A DNA stretch of 64,000 bases from Affinirhizobium straminoryzae (GTDB taxonomy: Bacteria; Pseudomonadota; Alphaproteobacteria; Rhizobiales; Rhizobiaceae). The DNA lies in the NCBI RefSeq assembly GCF_007004135.1, contig NZ_VJMG01000023.1:26230-90229 (forward strand), written 5' to 3'. Below the pieces are notes generated by a model. That model worked only from the letters and a program-made list of their open reading frames with translations, made no database searches and was not told where the DNA came from. The position numbers were made by a program, and so were the translations under genes. Of the stretch, positions 1 through 9,407 are shown piece after piece (position 1 is the first letter of the stretch; each line of letters starts with the position of its first letter).

Positions 1-1289
1 AGCCTTGCGGGTTTCGGCCCGCCATAGGCCCAGTCCAGCAGTTCCACCGTGTGCAGCACCGGGATCTCGGTTCCGGTGCGGATCTGGGTGATGCAGCCGA
101 TATTGCCGGTAGCGACCACATCCGGTTTCGTGGCCTCCAGATTGCGCACCTTGCGCTGCTTGAGCTGGCCAGAAATCTCCGGCTGGAGGATATTGTAGGT
201 GCCGGCGGAGCCGCAGCAGAGATGGCCTTCCGCCGGATCCTTCACGGCAAAGCCCGCCGCCTTCAAGAGGTTTTTCGGCTGCAGCGTGATCTTCTGCCCG
301 TGCTGCATCGAGCAGGCGGAATGATAGGCCACCGTCAGCCCACGCGTCTCCAGCCGCGGCAGATCGAGGGTCGCCAGATATTCGGTGATGTCGCGGGCGA
401 GTGCCGAAACGCGGGCCGCCTTCTCCGCATAGGCCGGGTCGAGCCGCAGCATGTGGCCGTAATCCTTGATCGTGGTGCCGCAGCCGGACGCGGTGATCAG
501 GATGGCATCGAGCCCCTCCCCCTCGATCTCGGCCATCCAGGCATCGATATTGCGGCGGGCGAAATCGAGCGCATCGGCCTCGCGGCCCATGTGATGCACC
601 AGCGCGCCGCAGCAGCCCTCACCCTTCGGCGTGACCACCGCCACGCCGAAGCGGGCAAGCAGGCGGCGGGTGGCGGCATTGATGCCGGGATCGAGCACCG
701 GCTGGGCGCACCCTTCGAGAAGGGCGACGCGGCCACGGCGAAGGCCAGGGGCAACCACAGCCTCCCCTGATGGAGCCGGCGCTGCGGGCAACGTCTGCGG
801 CGCAAGCGAGAGCATGGCGGCAAAGGAAGACAGCGCCTTGACGCGCGAAAGAACCGGCGCCAGCGGCCGGGCAAGGCCCGCAAGCGTCAGCGCCGCACGG
901 AACCGTGCCGGATAGGGCAGGATCGCCGCCAGCAGCGCCCGGGTGAAACGGTCGAGCGGCGGGCGCGTATAGGTCTTTTCGATATGCACCCGTGCGTGAT
1001 CGACGAGATGCATGTAATCGACGCCGGAGGGACAGGTGGTGGTGCAGGAAAGGCAGGAGAGACAGCGGTCAATGTGCTTCACCACCTCCGCATCGGCCGG
1101 GCGGCCGTTTTCCAGCATGTCCTTGATGAGGTAGATGCGCCCGCGCGGGCTGTCCAGCTCGTTGCCCAGCGTCACATAGGTGGGACAGGTGGCCGTGCAG
1201 AAGCCGCAATGCACGCAGCGCCGCAGGATCTTTTCCGATTCCGCCACCTGCGGATCGACAAGCTGTTCGGCGGTGAAGGATGTCTGCAT
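1..1289 (-). CDS. glcF: Glycolate oxidase iron-sulfur subunit GlcF (3' end cut by window edge)
   Basis: Iron-sulfur subunit of membrane-associated glycolate oxidase, which passes electrons from glycolate oxidation to the quinone pool. The reading frame starts at the ATG at 1289 and stays open to base 1, so only the last few residues are missing. Two ferredoxin-type 4Fe-4S motifs are visible: CVHCGFCTATCP (residues 25-36) and CLSCLSCTTTCP (76-87). The C-terminal half has the duplicated cysteine-rich CCG domains (GCCGALVHH and LCCGSAGTYN). The gene begins 3 nt after the stop of the NucS-like gene, so it is the last gene of the glcD-glcE-X-glcF operon. Identity is firm. Confidence 0.95.
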   Translation of the reverse strand, partial: MQTSFTAEQLVDPQVAESEKILRRCVHCGFCTATCPTYVTLGNELDSPRGRIYLIKDMLENGRPADAEVVKHIDRCLSCLSCTTTCPSGVDYMHLVDHARVHIEKTYTRPPLDRFTRALLAAILPYPARFRAALTLAGLARPLAPVLSRVKALSSFAAMLSLAPQTLPAAPAPSGEAVVAPGLRRGRVALLEGCAQPVLDPGINAATRRLLARFGVAVVTPKGEGCCGALVHHMGREADALDFARRNIDAWMAEIEGEGLDAILITASGCGTTIKDYGHMLRLDPAYAEKAARVSALARDITEYLATLDLPRLETRGLTVAYHSACSMQHGQKITLQPKNLLKAAGFAVKDPAEGHLCCGSAGTYNILQPEISGQLKQRKVRNLEATKPDVVATGNIGCITQIRTGTEIPVLHTVELLDWAYGGPKPAR

Positions 1290-1292
1290 GGG

Positions 1293-2015
1293 TCAGGCCA
1301 TTTCCTCGAAGGTGAAGGAGATCGAATAACGCATGAGCGTGAGGTTCGGCACCGCGCGGGAAGCCGCAATCGTGCGCTTGTCGAAATCATGCGCCACGAT
1401 GATGCCGCGCACGCGCGAGGCGCCATCCTCCTCCATGATGTCGCCCATGTAGCCGAGGATCTGGCCGACGACGCGCGCATCCGTTTTTCCGGCCTTCAGC
1501 TCCACGACAACGCTCGCCCCGGCTCGGTCCTGGCAGAAGATGTCGATAAAGCCGGAGGACACGGCGCGCTCGGCGCCATCATCGGCGATGGTCAGCCCCT
1601 GCTCCAGCCGGGCGATGTCGCGGCGAAGGGCCGCCTGCATGTCCCGCTCCAGCGAAAGCTTCTGTTTTTCATGGGCGATCTCGGGCAGGGCAGCCGCTTC
1701 CGGCAAAACTGCCGCAGCATCCAGCGTGGATTCGTTGAGGAACTTGCGGTAGCGCACCACCGCATTCTTGTAGGATTGCAGGTTGTTGCGGATATTGCCG
1801 TCGAACACCAGCCGCGATGGATTGGGCCGGCCCGCCTTCTCGTCGGCGCTGGTATAGACCAGCTCGGCGATCAGCGCGTCATAGCCACCGGCGCCCCAGA
1901 TCTCGTCGAGATTGCCATAGGCCTGCTCTACGCGCGAAACGCGATGAAGCTGGGCGTTGCGCGTGTTGTCGGAATATTCCTGTGCGACAAGCCAGTCCTT
2001 GTAGTCCGCCCGCAT
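1293..2015 (-). CDS. NucS/EndoMS-like PD-(D/E)XK nuclease-fold protein inside the glc operon
   Basis: A 240-residue protein. Residues about 120-195 match the C-terminal nuclease domain of the NucS/EndoMS (DUF91) family: a LE(x)nLE.GL helix, GFIDI with Asp158, VVVELKAG with Glu172 and Lys174, and VGQILGYM with Gln185. These fit a PD-(D/E)XK active site. The first ~100 residues resemble no family I can name; they are rich in Tyr, Arg and Asn and lack the usual NucS N-terminal DNA-binding domain. The ATG overlaps the glcE stop (TGATG), and glcF starts 3 nt after its stop, so it is co-translated with glycolate oxidase. I see no known link between this fold and glycolate metabolism. Nuclease activity is inferred from motifs only. 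Confidence 0.75.
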   Translation of the reverse strand: MRADYKDWLVAQEYSDNTRNAQLHRVSRVEQAYGNLDEIWGAGGYDALIAELVYTSADEKAGRPNPSRLVFDGNIRNNLQSYKNAVVRYRKFLNESTLDAAAVLPEAAALPEIAHEKQKLSLERDMQAALRRDIARLEQGLTIADDGAERAVSSGFIDIFCQDRAGASVVVELKAGKTDARVVGQILGYMGDIMEEDGASRVRGIIVAHDFDKRTIAASRAVPNLTLMRYSISFTFEEMA

Positions 2016-3214
2016 CAGGTGATCCTCCGGGCGAAGACGCCGAACGGATCAAGCGAGAGGCGGACCCGCTGGGTGAGCACCGCGACGGGGTCCGGCAGCG
2101 GCTCGAAGGGAGCAATCGCCTGCCGCATGCGCTCCGACGCCCGCATCAGCGTGGCATGGCCGCCGCCGAAATGGGCGATGACGCGGCGCAGCAGGTCTGC
2201 CTCGGGATCGGCTTCCATCCGCATCCAGACAAGCCCGCCCTGCCAGTCATAGAAGACGTCGATGCCCGCCTCCTGCCGCAGCGCCGCGACCACCTGAAAG
2301 CCGGCGGAGGGCGCGACGGAGACACGCCAGACCGGGCGACAGGTATTGTCGGTGTAGGGCGCGACGTCGCGAATCTGTCGCCAGAGGTGAGCGCTGGCCT
2401 CGTTTTCGATCGCCGACACCGGAGCATGACGGCCCAGCAGTTCCCGAAGGCGGGCGGCCCGCACGGACACCGAGGCGGAAAGTCCCTCCAGCCGCAGCAC
2501 GGTTGCAGCCCCCTCCGGCAGATGCCCGCCGAGAAAACGGCCGCGCACGCTTTCCGGCAGATGCGCCGCAGCGGACACTTCGAGCGGCAGCCCCATGGCT
2601 GTCGCCATCACCCGCGTTGCAGCCTCGTCATCAAGGCCGGAGACGATCACGGTCTGCTCGGTCTGCGGACGCGGCAGCACGCGGAAGGTCACCTCCGTCA
2701 GGAAGCCAAGCGTCCCCTGCGACCCGGCGAGAAGCTTGACGAGATCAAGCCCGGTGACGTTCTTCATCACGCGTCCGCCGGCGCGGATCGCCTCGCCGCG
2801 ACCGTTGACGAAGCGGATGCCGAGCAGGCTGTCGCGCGCGGCCCCGGCCGACAGCCGCCGCGAGCCGGAGGCATTGGTGGCAAACACGCCGCCGATCGTC
2901 GGCTCACCCTCGGTGCCCATGATCGCCCGGTGGTCGATCGGATCAAAGGACAGCATCTGGCCGCTTTCCAGCAGCGCCTCCTCGATCTCGCCAAGCGGGG
3001 TGCCGGCCCGCGCCGTCATCACCATCTCGGCCGGATCATAGGCGACGATGCCGGAGATACCGGCAGAGCGCAGCACCGCATCGGCTTCGACCGGCCGGCC
3101 GAAACCGATGCGGGTATTGCCGCCCGAAATCGCCAGCGTGCGGCCACCTTCAGCGGCAGCGCGGATCATGCCGGCCGCTTCCTCCTCGCAGACAGGAACC
3201 AGAATCGCGCTCAT
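2015..3214 (-). CDS. glcE: Glycolate oxidase FAD-binding subunit GlcE
   Basis: Second FAD-binding subunit of glycolate oxidase, 399 residues. The FAD_binding_4 (PCMH-like) fold is visible: GGNTRIGFG near residue 32, PTIGGVFATNASGSRR around residue 105, and GSQGTLGFLTEVTFR around residue 170. The ATG at 3214 overlaps the glcD stop by 4 bases (ATGA), which fixes the start; the frame extends further upstream but that part lies inside glcD. The stop overlaps the start of the NucS-like gene. It acts with GlcD and GlcF at the inner membrane. Confidence 0.94.
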   Translation of the reverse strand: MSAILVPVCEEEAAGMIRAAAEGGRTLAISGGNTRIGFGRPVEADAVLRSAGISGIVAYDPAEMVMTARAGTPLGEIEEALLESGQMLSFDPIDHRAIMGTEGEPTIGGVFATNASGSRRLSAGAARDSLLGIRFVNGRGEAIRAGGRVMKNVTGLDLVKLLAGSQGTLGFLTEVTFRVLPRPQTEQTVIVSGLDDEAATRVMATAMGLPLEVSAAAHLPESVRGRFLGGHLPEGAATVLRLEGLSASVSVRAARLRELLGRHAPVSAIENEASAHLWRQIRDVAPYTDNTCRPVWRVSVAPSAGFQVVAALRQEAGIDVFYDWQGGLVWMRMEADPEADLLRRVIAHFGGGHATLMRASERMRQAIAPFEPLPDPVAVLTQRVRLSLDPFGVFARRIT

Positions 3215-4650
3215 GCGGCCGGCCGCCCTTCCAGCGGAAACACCTTGGACGGGTTCATCAGCCATTGCGCATCGAAGGCGGCGCGCACCGCCATCTGCTG
3301 GGCAAGGTCCGCCTCGGAATACTGGTGGCGCATCAGGTCCCGCTTCTCGATTCCCACGCCGTGCTCGCCGGTCAGACAGCCGCCGGCATCGACACACAGT
3401 TTCAGGATCTCGTTGCCAGCGGCCTCGGCTTTAGCGGCTTCGACGGGATCATTGGCATTGAACAGGATCAGCGGATGCATGTTGCCATCGCCGGCATGGA
3501 AGACATTGGCAACGCGCAGCCCGAAGCCAGCAACGATCTCGCCGGTGCGCTTCAGCACATAAGGCAGCTGGCTGAGCGGCACCGTGCCATCCATGCAGAT
3601 ATAATCGGCAATGCGGCCCGTCGCGCCAAAGGCGGACTTGCGGCCCTTCCAGATCAGCGCCGCCTCCGTCGCCGACTGGCACTCGCGCACGGTCAGCACG
3701 CCGTGGCGCCGCGCGATCTCGACGATGAGCGCAAGCATCGCATCCATCTCCGCCTCCGATCCCTCCACCTCGACGATCAGCAGCGCGCCGACATCGAGCG
3801 GATAGCCGGCCTTGGCAAAGGCCTCGCAGATCTCGATGGCGGGCTTGTCCATGAATTCGATGGCGACCGGGATGATGCCCGAACCGATCACATCGGCCAC
3901 GCAGGCGCCCGCCTCTTCCGAAGTGTCGAAGCCGAACAGCACGGGGCGCGCGCCCTCCGGCTTTGCGAGGATCCGCACGGTTGCTTCGGTCACGATGCCG
4001 AGCTGGCCTTCCGAGCCGCAGACGAGACCGAGAAGATCGTAGCCGGCGGCATCCAGATGCTTGCCGCCCAGTGCGATCACCGTGCCGTCGACCAACACCA
4101 GCTTGACGCCGAGCAGGTTGTTGGTGGTGACGCCGTATTTCAGACAGTGCGCACCGCCGGAATTCATGCCGATATTGCCGCCGATGGTGCAGGCAAGCTG
4201 CGAACTCGGATCCGGCGCATAGAAAAAACCTTCCGGCGACACTGCATCGGAAATTGCGAGATTGGTGACGCCCGCCTGCACGGTGGCGGTGCGGTTGGCG
4301 GTATCGATCTCGAGAATGCGCGACAGGCGCGACAGGCCGATCACCACCGCATCCTCCTGCGGAATGGCGCCGCCGCACAGCGACGTTCCAGCGCCGCGCG
4401 GCACAACGGGTATGCCGTAGCGATGGCAGTATTTGAGCACCGCCGCGACCTCCGCCGTGCTGGTCGGCAGCGCGACCGCCAGCGGCAGCCGCCGATAGGA
4501 CACGAAGGCATCCGTTTCGAAGGGCACCAGTTCGCGCGGCTCATGCACCAGGCCTTCGGGCGGCAGCAAGTCCGCCAGATCGGCAATGATGGTTGCGCGG
4601 CGCGCCAGCACATCGGCTCGCGGTTTCAGGAATGCGATCGTTTCGGACAC
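3211..4650 (-). CDS. glcD: Glycolate oxidase subunit GlcD (FAD-linked)
   Basis: Catalytic FAD-linked subunit of glycolate oxidase, 479 residues, full family length. The PCMH-type FAD domain shows VPRGAGTSLCGGA (about residue 84), CTIGGNIGMNSGGAHC (about 155) and GSEGQLGIVTEATVR. The FAD-oxidase C-terminal domain shows FHAGDGNMHPL and CLTGEHGVGIEKR, with the histidines expected near the flavin. It is first in the operon, and the 266-bp spacer to the divergent Nudix gene presumably carries the promoters for both. No glcC-type regulator is next to it. Confidence 0.95.
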   Translation of the reverse strand: MSETIAFLKPRADVLARRATIIADLADLLPPEGLVHEPRELVPFETDAFVSYRRLPLAVALPTSTAEVAAVLKYCHRYGIPVVPRGAGTSLCGGAIPQEDAVVIGLSRLSRILEIDTANRTATVQAGVTNLAISDAVSPEGFFYAPDPSSQLACTIGGNIGMNSGGAHCLKYGVTTNNLLGVKLVLVDGTVIALGGKHLDAAGYDLLGLVCGSEGQLGIVTEATVRILAKPEGARPVLFGFDTSEEAGACVADVIGSGIIPVAIEFMDKPAIEICEAFAKAGYPLDVGALLIVEVEGSEAEMDAMLALIVEIARRHGVLTVRECQSATEAALIWKGRKSAFGATGRIADYICMDGTVPLSQLPYVLKRTGEIVAGFGLRVANVFHAGDGNMHPLILFNANDPVEAAKAEAAGNEILKLCVDAGGCLTGEHGVGIEKRDLMRHQYSEADLAQQMAVRAAFDAQWLMNPSKVFPLEGRPAA

Positions 4651-4916
4651 GTCGTCTCCTCCAACTGCCCAGATATTCTTCCTCTCACGGATCAGGCTTC
4701 GCCTTCAAGCGCTACCTTTCGCTCATCTGACGCCCGTCAAATGATGGGGAATATTCAAGCAGCCTCTTATATTTCAGCTTCGCGCAACCTGAATGTGTTA
4801 TAACTCGTTCGACTGACGCAAAGGCCGCATCAATTTTCGGTTTGTGTCGCAAATGAACAGCTGTGCAAGCAGAATTTTGTGTTAGGAGTTTCCTCGAAAT
4901 CCGGAGTTCCACGAAA

Positions 4917-5420
4917 GTGAGTCTTCTCAGCCAGATCGCCACCGACCTTCGCCTGATGTTGCAGCGCCCGCCGCAGCAGCAATATGCCGCGCTGTGCTAC
5001 CGGTTCCATCCGGCCCATGGCCTGCAGATATTGCTTCTGACGAGCCGCGAGACGCGCCGCTGGGTGATTCCGAAGGGCTGGCCGATGAAGGGCAAGAAGG
5101 CCCATGCCGTGGCCGAGCGGGAAGCCTATGAGGAAGCGGGCGTTCGGGGCAAGGCGGAGAAGGACCCCTTTGGCTTCTTCGCCTATGTAAAGACGCGCAA
5201 GACAGGGGTGAAAGTGCCCGTGCGCGTGCAGGTTCATGCCCTGCAGGTGGACGAGATGCTGGAAAGTTTTCCGGAGAAGGAAAGCCGCGTGCTGGACTGG
5301 GTGTCCTGCCGGGAAGCAGCGGGCCGTGTCCAGGAAGCGGAACTGCGCAACCTCATTCTGGCCTTCGAGCGCCGCATGACACCGCAGCCGGCGGAGCCGA
5401 TGCGTGCTGTGGGAGGCTGA
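4917..5420 (+). CDS. Nudix hydrolase
   Basis: Predicted nucleoside-diphosphate-linked substrate hydrolase, about 167 residues. The Nudix box lies at residues 54-76 (GWPMKGKK...REAYEEAGV). The catalytic REaxEExG core is intact, but the Glu expected at the start of the box is Lys60. The substrate cannot be read from the sequence; PKGWPMKGK is typical of an alphaproteobacterial subgroup. The GTG at 4917 follows GGAG about 12 nt upstream and gives a family-like N-terminus. An in-frame ATG at 4863 would add 18 residues. The gene is divergent from glcD and lies 88 nt upstream of pit. Confidence 0.85.
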   Translation: MSLLSQIATDLRLMLQRPPQQQYAALCYRFHPAHGLQILLLTSRETRRWVIPKGWPMKGKKAHAVAEREAYEEAGVRGKAEKDPFGFFAYVKTRKTGVKVPVRVQVHALQVDEMLESFPEKESRVLDWVSCREAAGRVQEAELRNLILAFERRMTPQPAEPMRAVGG

Positions 5421-5508
5421 GACCCGTAGCGGTCGTCACCGTGGCGTCGCTTTCTCGCGCTAGACTTCGCCTCTGGCCGCAACAACCCGGAATGGCAGTG
5501 CATTTATT

Positions 5509-7056
5509 GTGACGACACCGACCGATAGCCGGCCTGACGATGCCGGCTCCGCCGCAACGCCGGCCCCCGGGCGGAAGGCGACGCTGGACAAGGATCTGGC
5601 GCGCATCGCCTCCGTGGAAAGCGCCTCCATGCACCTTGGCCGCCGGCTGGCGGCGCCGGGCGCGGCTTTTCTTTTCCTCATTGCCGTCACGATCTTTTCC
5701 GCCGTCGCCGTGGTCGGCCATGCCGCGGTCGTGGTCGTGATCGCGGCTGCGGTGCTGGCGGCCTACATGGCGATGAACATCGGCGCCAACGACGTTGCCA
5801 ACAATATCGGGGCCGCAGTCGGCGCGCGGGTGCTGAGCCTTGGTCTTGGCCTTGCGATCGCAGCCGTCTGCGAGGTGGCCGGCGCATTGCTGGCCGGCAC
5901 CGCCGTGGCAGATACCATCGCCAACGGCATTCTCTACGCAGACAAGGTCGCCAACCCCGCCTATTACATCTGGGCGATGATGGCAGCGCTCCTCGGGGCC
6001 GCGATCTGGATCAACGTCGCCACCTGGATCGGCGCCCCGATTTCCACCACGCATGCGATCGTGGGTGGCGTGCTGGGCGGCGGCATTGCGGCGGCCGGCG
6101 TCTCGGCGGTCAACTGGACGGTGCTGTCCGGCATCGCCGCAAGCTGGCTGCTTTCCCCTCTGCTCGGCGCGGCGATTGCCATTGCGGTCCTGGCCTTCAT
6201 CAAGACCTTCATTATCTACACGCCGGACAAGATCGCCGCGGCCCGGCGCTGGGTGCCGGTGCTGATCGGCGTGATGTTCGGGGCCTTTTCGACCTATATC
6301 GTTCTGATCGTCTCCTTTGCCGATCTGGACCTGCGACTGGTGGATGCCGTCCTTGTCGGCATTCCCGTCGGCCTCGCGGCCTGGCTCGTCAGCATTCCCC
6401 TGGTGCGACGCAAGGCGGCAGGACTCGACAACCGAAACCAGTCGCTGAAAACGCTGTTCCAGGTGCCGCTCGTCTTTTCCGCAGCCCTTCTCTCCTTCGC
6501 GCATGGCGCCAATGATGTTGCCAATGCGGTAGGCCCTCTTGCGGCGGTCGTCTCGGCCTCGCAAGACCAGCCGCTCGTGGGCGCCTCCCCGATCCCCGTC
6601 TGGGAACTGCTGATCGGCGGGCTCGGCATTTCCTGCGGCCTGCTGCTGTTCGGGCCGAAACTTATCAACCTCGTCGGCAAGGAAATCACCCGGCTCAATC
6701 CGGTGCGTGCCTATTGCGTGGCGCTGTCGGCCGGCGTCACCGTCATCCTCGCCTCAAGCCTCGGCATTCCCGTCAGTTCGACGCATATCGCCGTCGGCTC
6801 GGTGTTCGGGGTCGGTCTCTACCGCGAATGGTACATGACACATTCACGCCGCCGGCAGGCCTTCATGGCGATGAAGGCGCGGGAGAGACAGCCGGCGCGG
6901 CGCAAGAAGGACGTGAACACGGCAGAGATCCGCCGGCGCCATCTGGTGCGCCGCTCGCATCTGTTGACCATCATCGGCGCCTGGACCATCACCGTTCCGC
7001 TCTCGGCAGCCCTTGCGGGTGGCCTCGCTTTGCTTATGTTCCGGCTCTTCATCTGA
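5509..7056 (+). CDS. pit: Low-affinity inorganic phosphate transporter, Pit/PHO4 family
   Basis: Inner-membrane phosphate:H+ symporter of the PHO4 family, 515 residues. Both inverted-repeat signatures are present: [13 protein letters not shown] (about residue 91) and [15 protein letters not shown] (about residue 330). There are about ten hydrophobic segments, and a basic hydrophilic loop (RRRQAF...RRKKDV) precedes the last one. The start is a GTG at 5509; an ATG 17 nt upstream runs into a stop after six codons. Genes downstream (rsmE, gshA) are codirectional but unrelated in function. Confidence 0.93.
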   Translation: MTTPTDSRPDDAGSAATPAPGRKATLDKDLARIASVESASMHLGRRLAAPGAAFLFLIAVTIFSAVAVVGHAAVVVVIAAAVLAAYMAMNIGANDVANNIGAAVGARVLSLGLGLAIAAVCEVAGALLAGTAVADTIANGILYADKVANPAYYIWAMMAALLGAAIWINVATWIGAPISTTHAIVGGVLGGGIAAAGVSAVNWTVLSGIAASWLLSPLLGAAIAIAVLAFIKTFIIYTPDKIAAARRWVPVLIGVMFGAFSTYIVLIVSFADLDLRLVDAVLVGIPVGLAAWLVSIPLVRRKAAGLDNRNQSLKTLFQVPLVFSAALLSFAHGANDVANAVGPLAAVVSASQDQPLVGASPIPVWELLIGGLGISCGLLLFGPKLINLVGKEITRLNPVRAYCVALSAGVTVILASSLGIPVSSTHIAVGSVFGVGLYREWYMTHSRRRQAFMAMKARERQPARRKKDVNTAEIRRRHLVRRSHLLTIIGAWTITVPLSAALAGGLALLMFRLFI

Positions 7057-7082
7057 CCGAACCGCCCGCAGGATATTTCAGG

Positions 7083-7832
7083 ATGCGCGCCAATTTTCGC
7101 ATGCAGCGGCTTTTCGCCGATGTTCCCCTCGCCGCCGGATCCCCGGTCGAGGCGACCGCCGAACAGTTCAACTACCTCGTCAACGTGCTGCGGATGCAGG
7201 AGGCCGACGAAGTGCTGCTGTTCAACGGTCGCGACGGCGAGTGGAGGGCAAGGCTGCAGTTTGCAAGCCGCAAGAAGCTGCAGATGCAGCCCCTCGAGCA
7301 GACCCGCCCGCAGGACCCGCTGCCGGACCTGCATTATCTCTTCGCGCCCCTGAAGGTCGGCCGTCTCGACTATCTCGTGCAGAAGGCGGTGGAAATGGGA
7401 GCCGGCACGCTGCAGCCGGTGATGACCCAGCATGTGCAGGGCAAGATCACCAGCCTGGAGCGGCTGCAGGCCAATGTGATGGAGGCGGCCGAGCAATGCG
7501 GCATCCTGGCGGTGCCGGCCGTTTTGCCGCCGGTGAAGCTGAAGGACCTGCTGGAGCGCTGGCCCGCAGAGCGGCGCATCCTCTTCTGCGACGAAGGGGC
7601 AGACAGCCACAATCCGCTGCCGATCCTTGGACAGATTTCGGAGCGGAAGCTTGCGCTTCTCATCGGTCCGGAAGGCGGCTTCTCGCAGGAGGAGCGCACC
7701 ATGCTGCATGCGCTTGACTTCGTCACCGCCATCCCGCTCGGGCCGCGCATCCTGCGCGCCGATACCGCAGCGGTGGCCGCCCTTGCAGTGGTGCAGGCCG
7801 TGCTCGGCGACTGGGCCCAACCGCCTGCCTGA
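7083..7832 (+). CDS. rsmE: 16S rRNA (uracil-1498-N3)-methyltransferase RsmE
   Basis: SAM-dependent SPOUT methyltransferase that makes m3U1498 in 16S rRNA, 249 residues. It has the N-terminal PUA-like domain ([24 protein letters not shown]). The C-terminal trefoil-knot motifs are [13 protein letters not shown] and [16 protein letters not shown]. The ATG at 7083 gives the usual [11 protein letters not shown] start, 26 nt after the pit stop. The gene precedes gshA, an arrangement often seen in rhizobia. Confidence 0.94.
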   Translation: MRANFRMQRLFADVPLAAGSPVEATAEQFNYLVNVLRMQEADEVLLFNGRDGEWRARLQFASRKKLQMQPLEQTRPQDPLPDLHYLFAPLKVGRLDYLVQKAVEMGAGTLQPVMTQHVQGKITSLERLQANVMEAAEQCGILAVPAVLPPVKLKDLLERWPAERRILFCDEGADSHNPLPILGQISERKLALLIGPEGGFSQEERTMLHALDFVTAIPLGPRILRADTAAVAALAVVQAVLGDWAQPPA

Positions 7833-7934
7833 GCGTGCTTTCAGAGAAATTCACTTGCGCCGTTTCGCGATCCGGTACAAGCAGCTTTGCCCGGTTTCAG
7901 CACCGGCATCGCCCCATCAGACAAGGTCGATTTC

Positions 7935-9308
7935 ATGGCTCGTGACACCACCGATCATACCCCGCTGACCTCCGTCGAGGAGATGGTGACCTATATCGCC
8001 AAGGGGTCGAAGCCGGAGGAAACCTTCCGCATCGGCACCGAGCACGAAAAGTTCGCCTTCTTCCAGAGCGACCGCAGCCCCGTGCCCTATTTCGGCGAGC
8101 GCAGCATTTCCGCGCTGCTGAAGGGCATGCAGGAAAAACTCGGCTGGGAACCGATCATGGATGGCGAGCACATCATCGGGCTTGGCGAACAGTCCGGCAT
8201 GGGCGCGATCTCGATCGAGCCCGGCGGTCAGTTCGAACTCTCCGGTGCGCCGCTGGAAACGCTGCACCAGACCTGCCGCGAATCCAACCAGCATCTCGCC
8301 GTGCTGCGCGAGGTGGCCGAGCCCATGGGCATCCGTTTCCTCGGCATCGGCGGCAGCCCGAAATGGACGCTGGCCGAGACGCCGCGCATGCCCAAATCCC
8401 GCTACGAGATCATGACGCGCTACATGCCGAAGGTCGGCCGCCACGGCCTCGACATGATGTACCGCACCTGCACGATCCAGGTGAATCTCGACTTCTCCTC
8501 CGAAGCCGACATGGCGCGCAAGATGCTGGTGTCGCTGAAGCTGCAGCCCTTGGCGACCGCGCTGTTTGCGTCCTCTCCCTTCACCGAAGGCAAGCCGAAC
8601 GGACTGCTGTCCTGGCGCGGCGAGATCTGGCGCGACACCGACAATGCCCGCTCGGGCCTTCTGCCGCAGGCCTTTGCCGGCACCTTCGGCTTCGAGACCT
8701 ATGTCGAATGGGCGCTCGACGTACCGATGTATTTCATCGTGCGCGACGGTCGCTATCATGACTGCACGCACGTCACCTTCCGCCAGTTCATGAACGGCGC
8801 CCTGAAGGGCGAGGTGGCCGACTGGCAGCCGACGCTCGGCGACTGGACCAACCATCTGGGCACGCTGTTTCCCGACGTGCGGCTGAAGCGCTACCTCGAA
8901 ATGCGCGGCGCCGATGGCGGCCCGTGGCGTCGCATCTGCGCCCTGCCCGCCTTCTGGGTGGGCCTCCTCTATGATGGAAGCGCGCTTGCCGCTGCCGAGG
9001 AACTGACCCGCGACTGGACCTACGAGGATGTGCTGGCGCTGCGGGATGCCGTGCCCGCCGCCGGCCTCAACACCGAGATTGCCGGCCGCCCGCTTCTCGA
9101 CATCGCCCGCGATGCGATCCGGATCTCCGCGGACGGCCTCAGGGCCCGCGCGCGGCTGAACGGCGAAGGACAGGACGAATCGATCTTCCTGCAGCCGCTC
9201 GAGGAGATTGTCGCCAAGAAAAAGGTTCTGGCAGAGGAAATGCTGGCGCTCTACCACGGACGCTGGGGTGGATCCGTGGATCCTGTCTTCGACACGTTTC
9301 AGTACTGA
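7935..9308 (+). CDS. gshA: Glutamate--cysteine ligase (GCS2 family)
   Basis: First step of glutathione synthesis: ATP-dependent ligation of L-glutamate and L-cysteine. The protein has 457 residues and is of the proteobacterial/plant-like GCS2 type, not the Escherichia coli type. Motifs include FRIGTEHEKF near the N-terminus, ISIEPGGQFELSGAP, MYRTCTIQVNLDFSSE and FFGFETYVEW-like segments. The ATG at 7935 gives the MARDTTDHTPLTS start typical of rhizobial homologues; an in-frame codon at 7887 would add 16 unlikely residues. Confidence 0.95.
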   Translation: MARDTTDHTPLTSVEEMVTYIAKGSKPEETFRIGTEHEKFAFFQSDRSPVPYFGERSISALLKGMQEKLGWEPIMDGEHIIGLGEQSGMGAISIEPGGQFELSGAPLETLHQTCRESNQHLAVLREVAEPMGIRFLGIGGSPKWTLAETPRMPKSRYEIMTRYMPKVGRHGLDMMYRTCTIQVNLDFSSEADMARKMLVSLKLQPLATALFASSPFTEGKPNGLLSWRGEIWRDTDNARSGLLPQAFAGTFGFETYVEWALDVPMYFIVRDGRYHDCTHVTFRQFMNGALKGEVADWQPTLGDWTNHLGTLFPDVRLKRYLEMRGADGGPWRRICALPAFWVGLLYDGSALAAAEELTRDWTYEDVLALRDAVPAAGLNTEIAGRPLLDIARDAIRISADGLRARARLNGEGQDESIFLQPLEEIVAKKKVLAEEMLALYHGRWGGSVDPVFDTFQY

Positions 9309-9407
9309 ACAGCGTGCGATTTTAAGCTGAACAAACCGGTTTCCCCGGAACCTTTTCCAGTTATAGTGACTGTATATAAAAGGGATTCCAGAGAGGAGCC
9401 GAGTGCG

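Noticed and set aside
984..2252. Long plus-strand open frame opposite the NucS-like and glcF/glcE genes
   Set aside because: It is the antisense shadow of GC-rich minus-strand genes with clear protein motifs; its translation is His/Arg/Gly-rich with no domain.
5353..6564. 403-codon minus-strand frame opposite pit
   Set aside because: Shadow frame rich in Gly, Asp, Arg and His; the plus strand codes a full Pit transporter.
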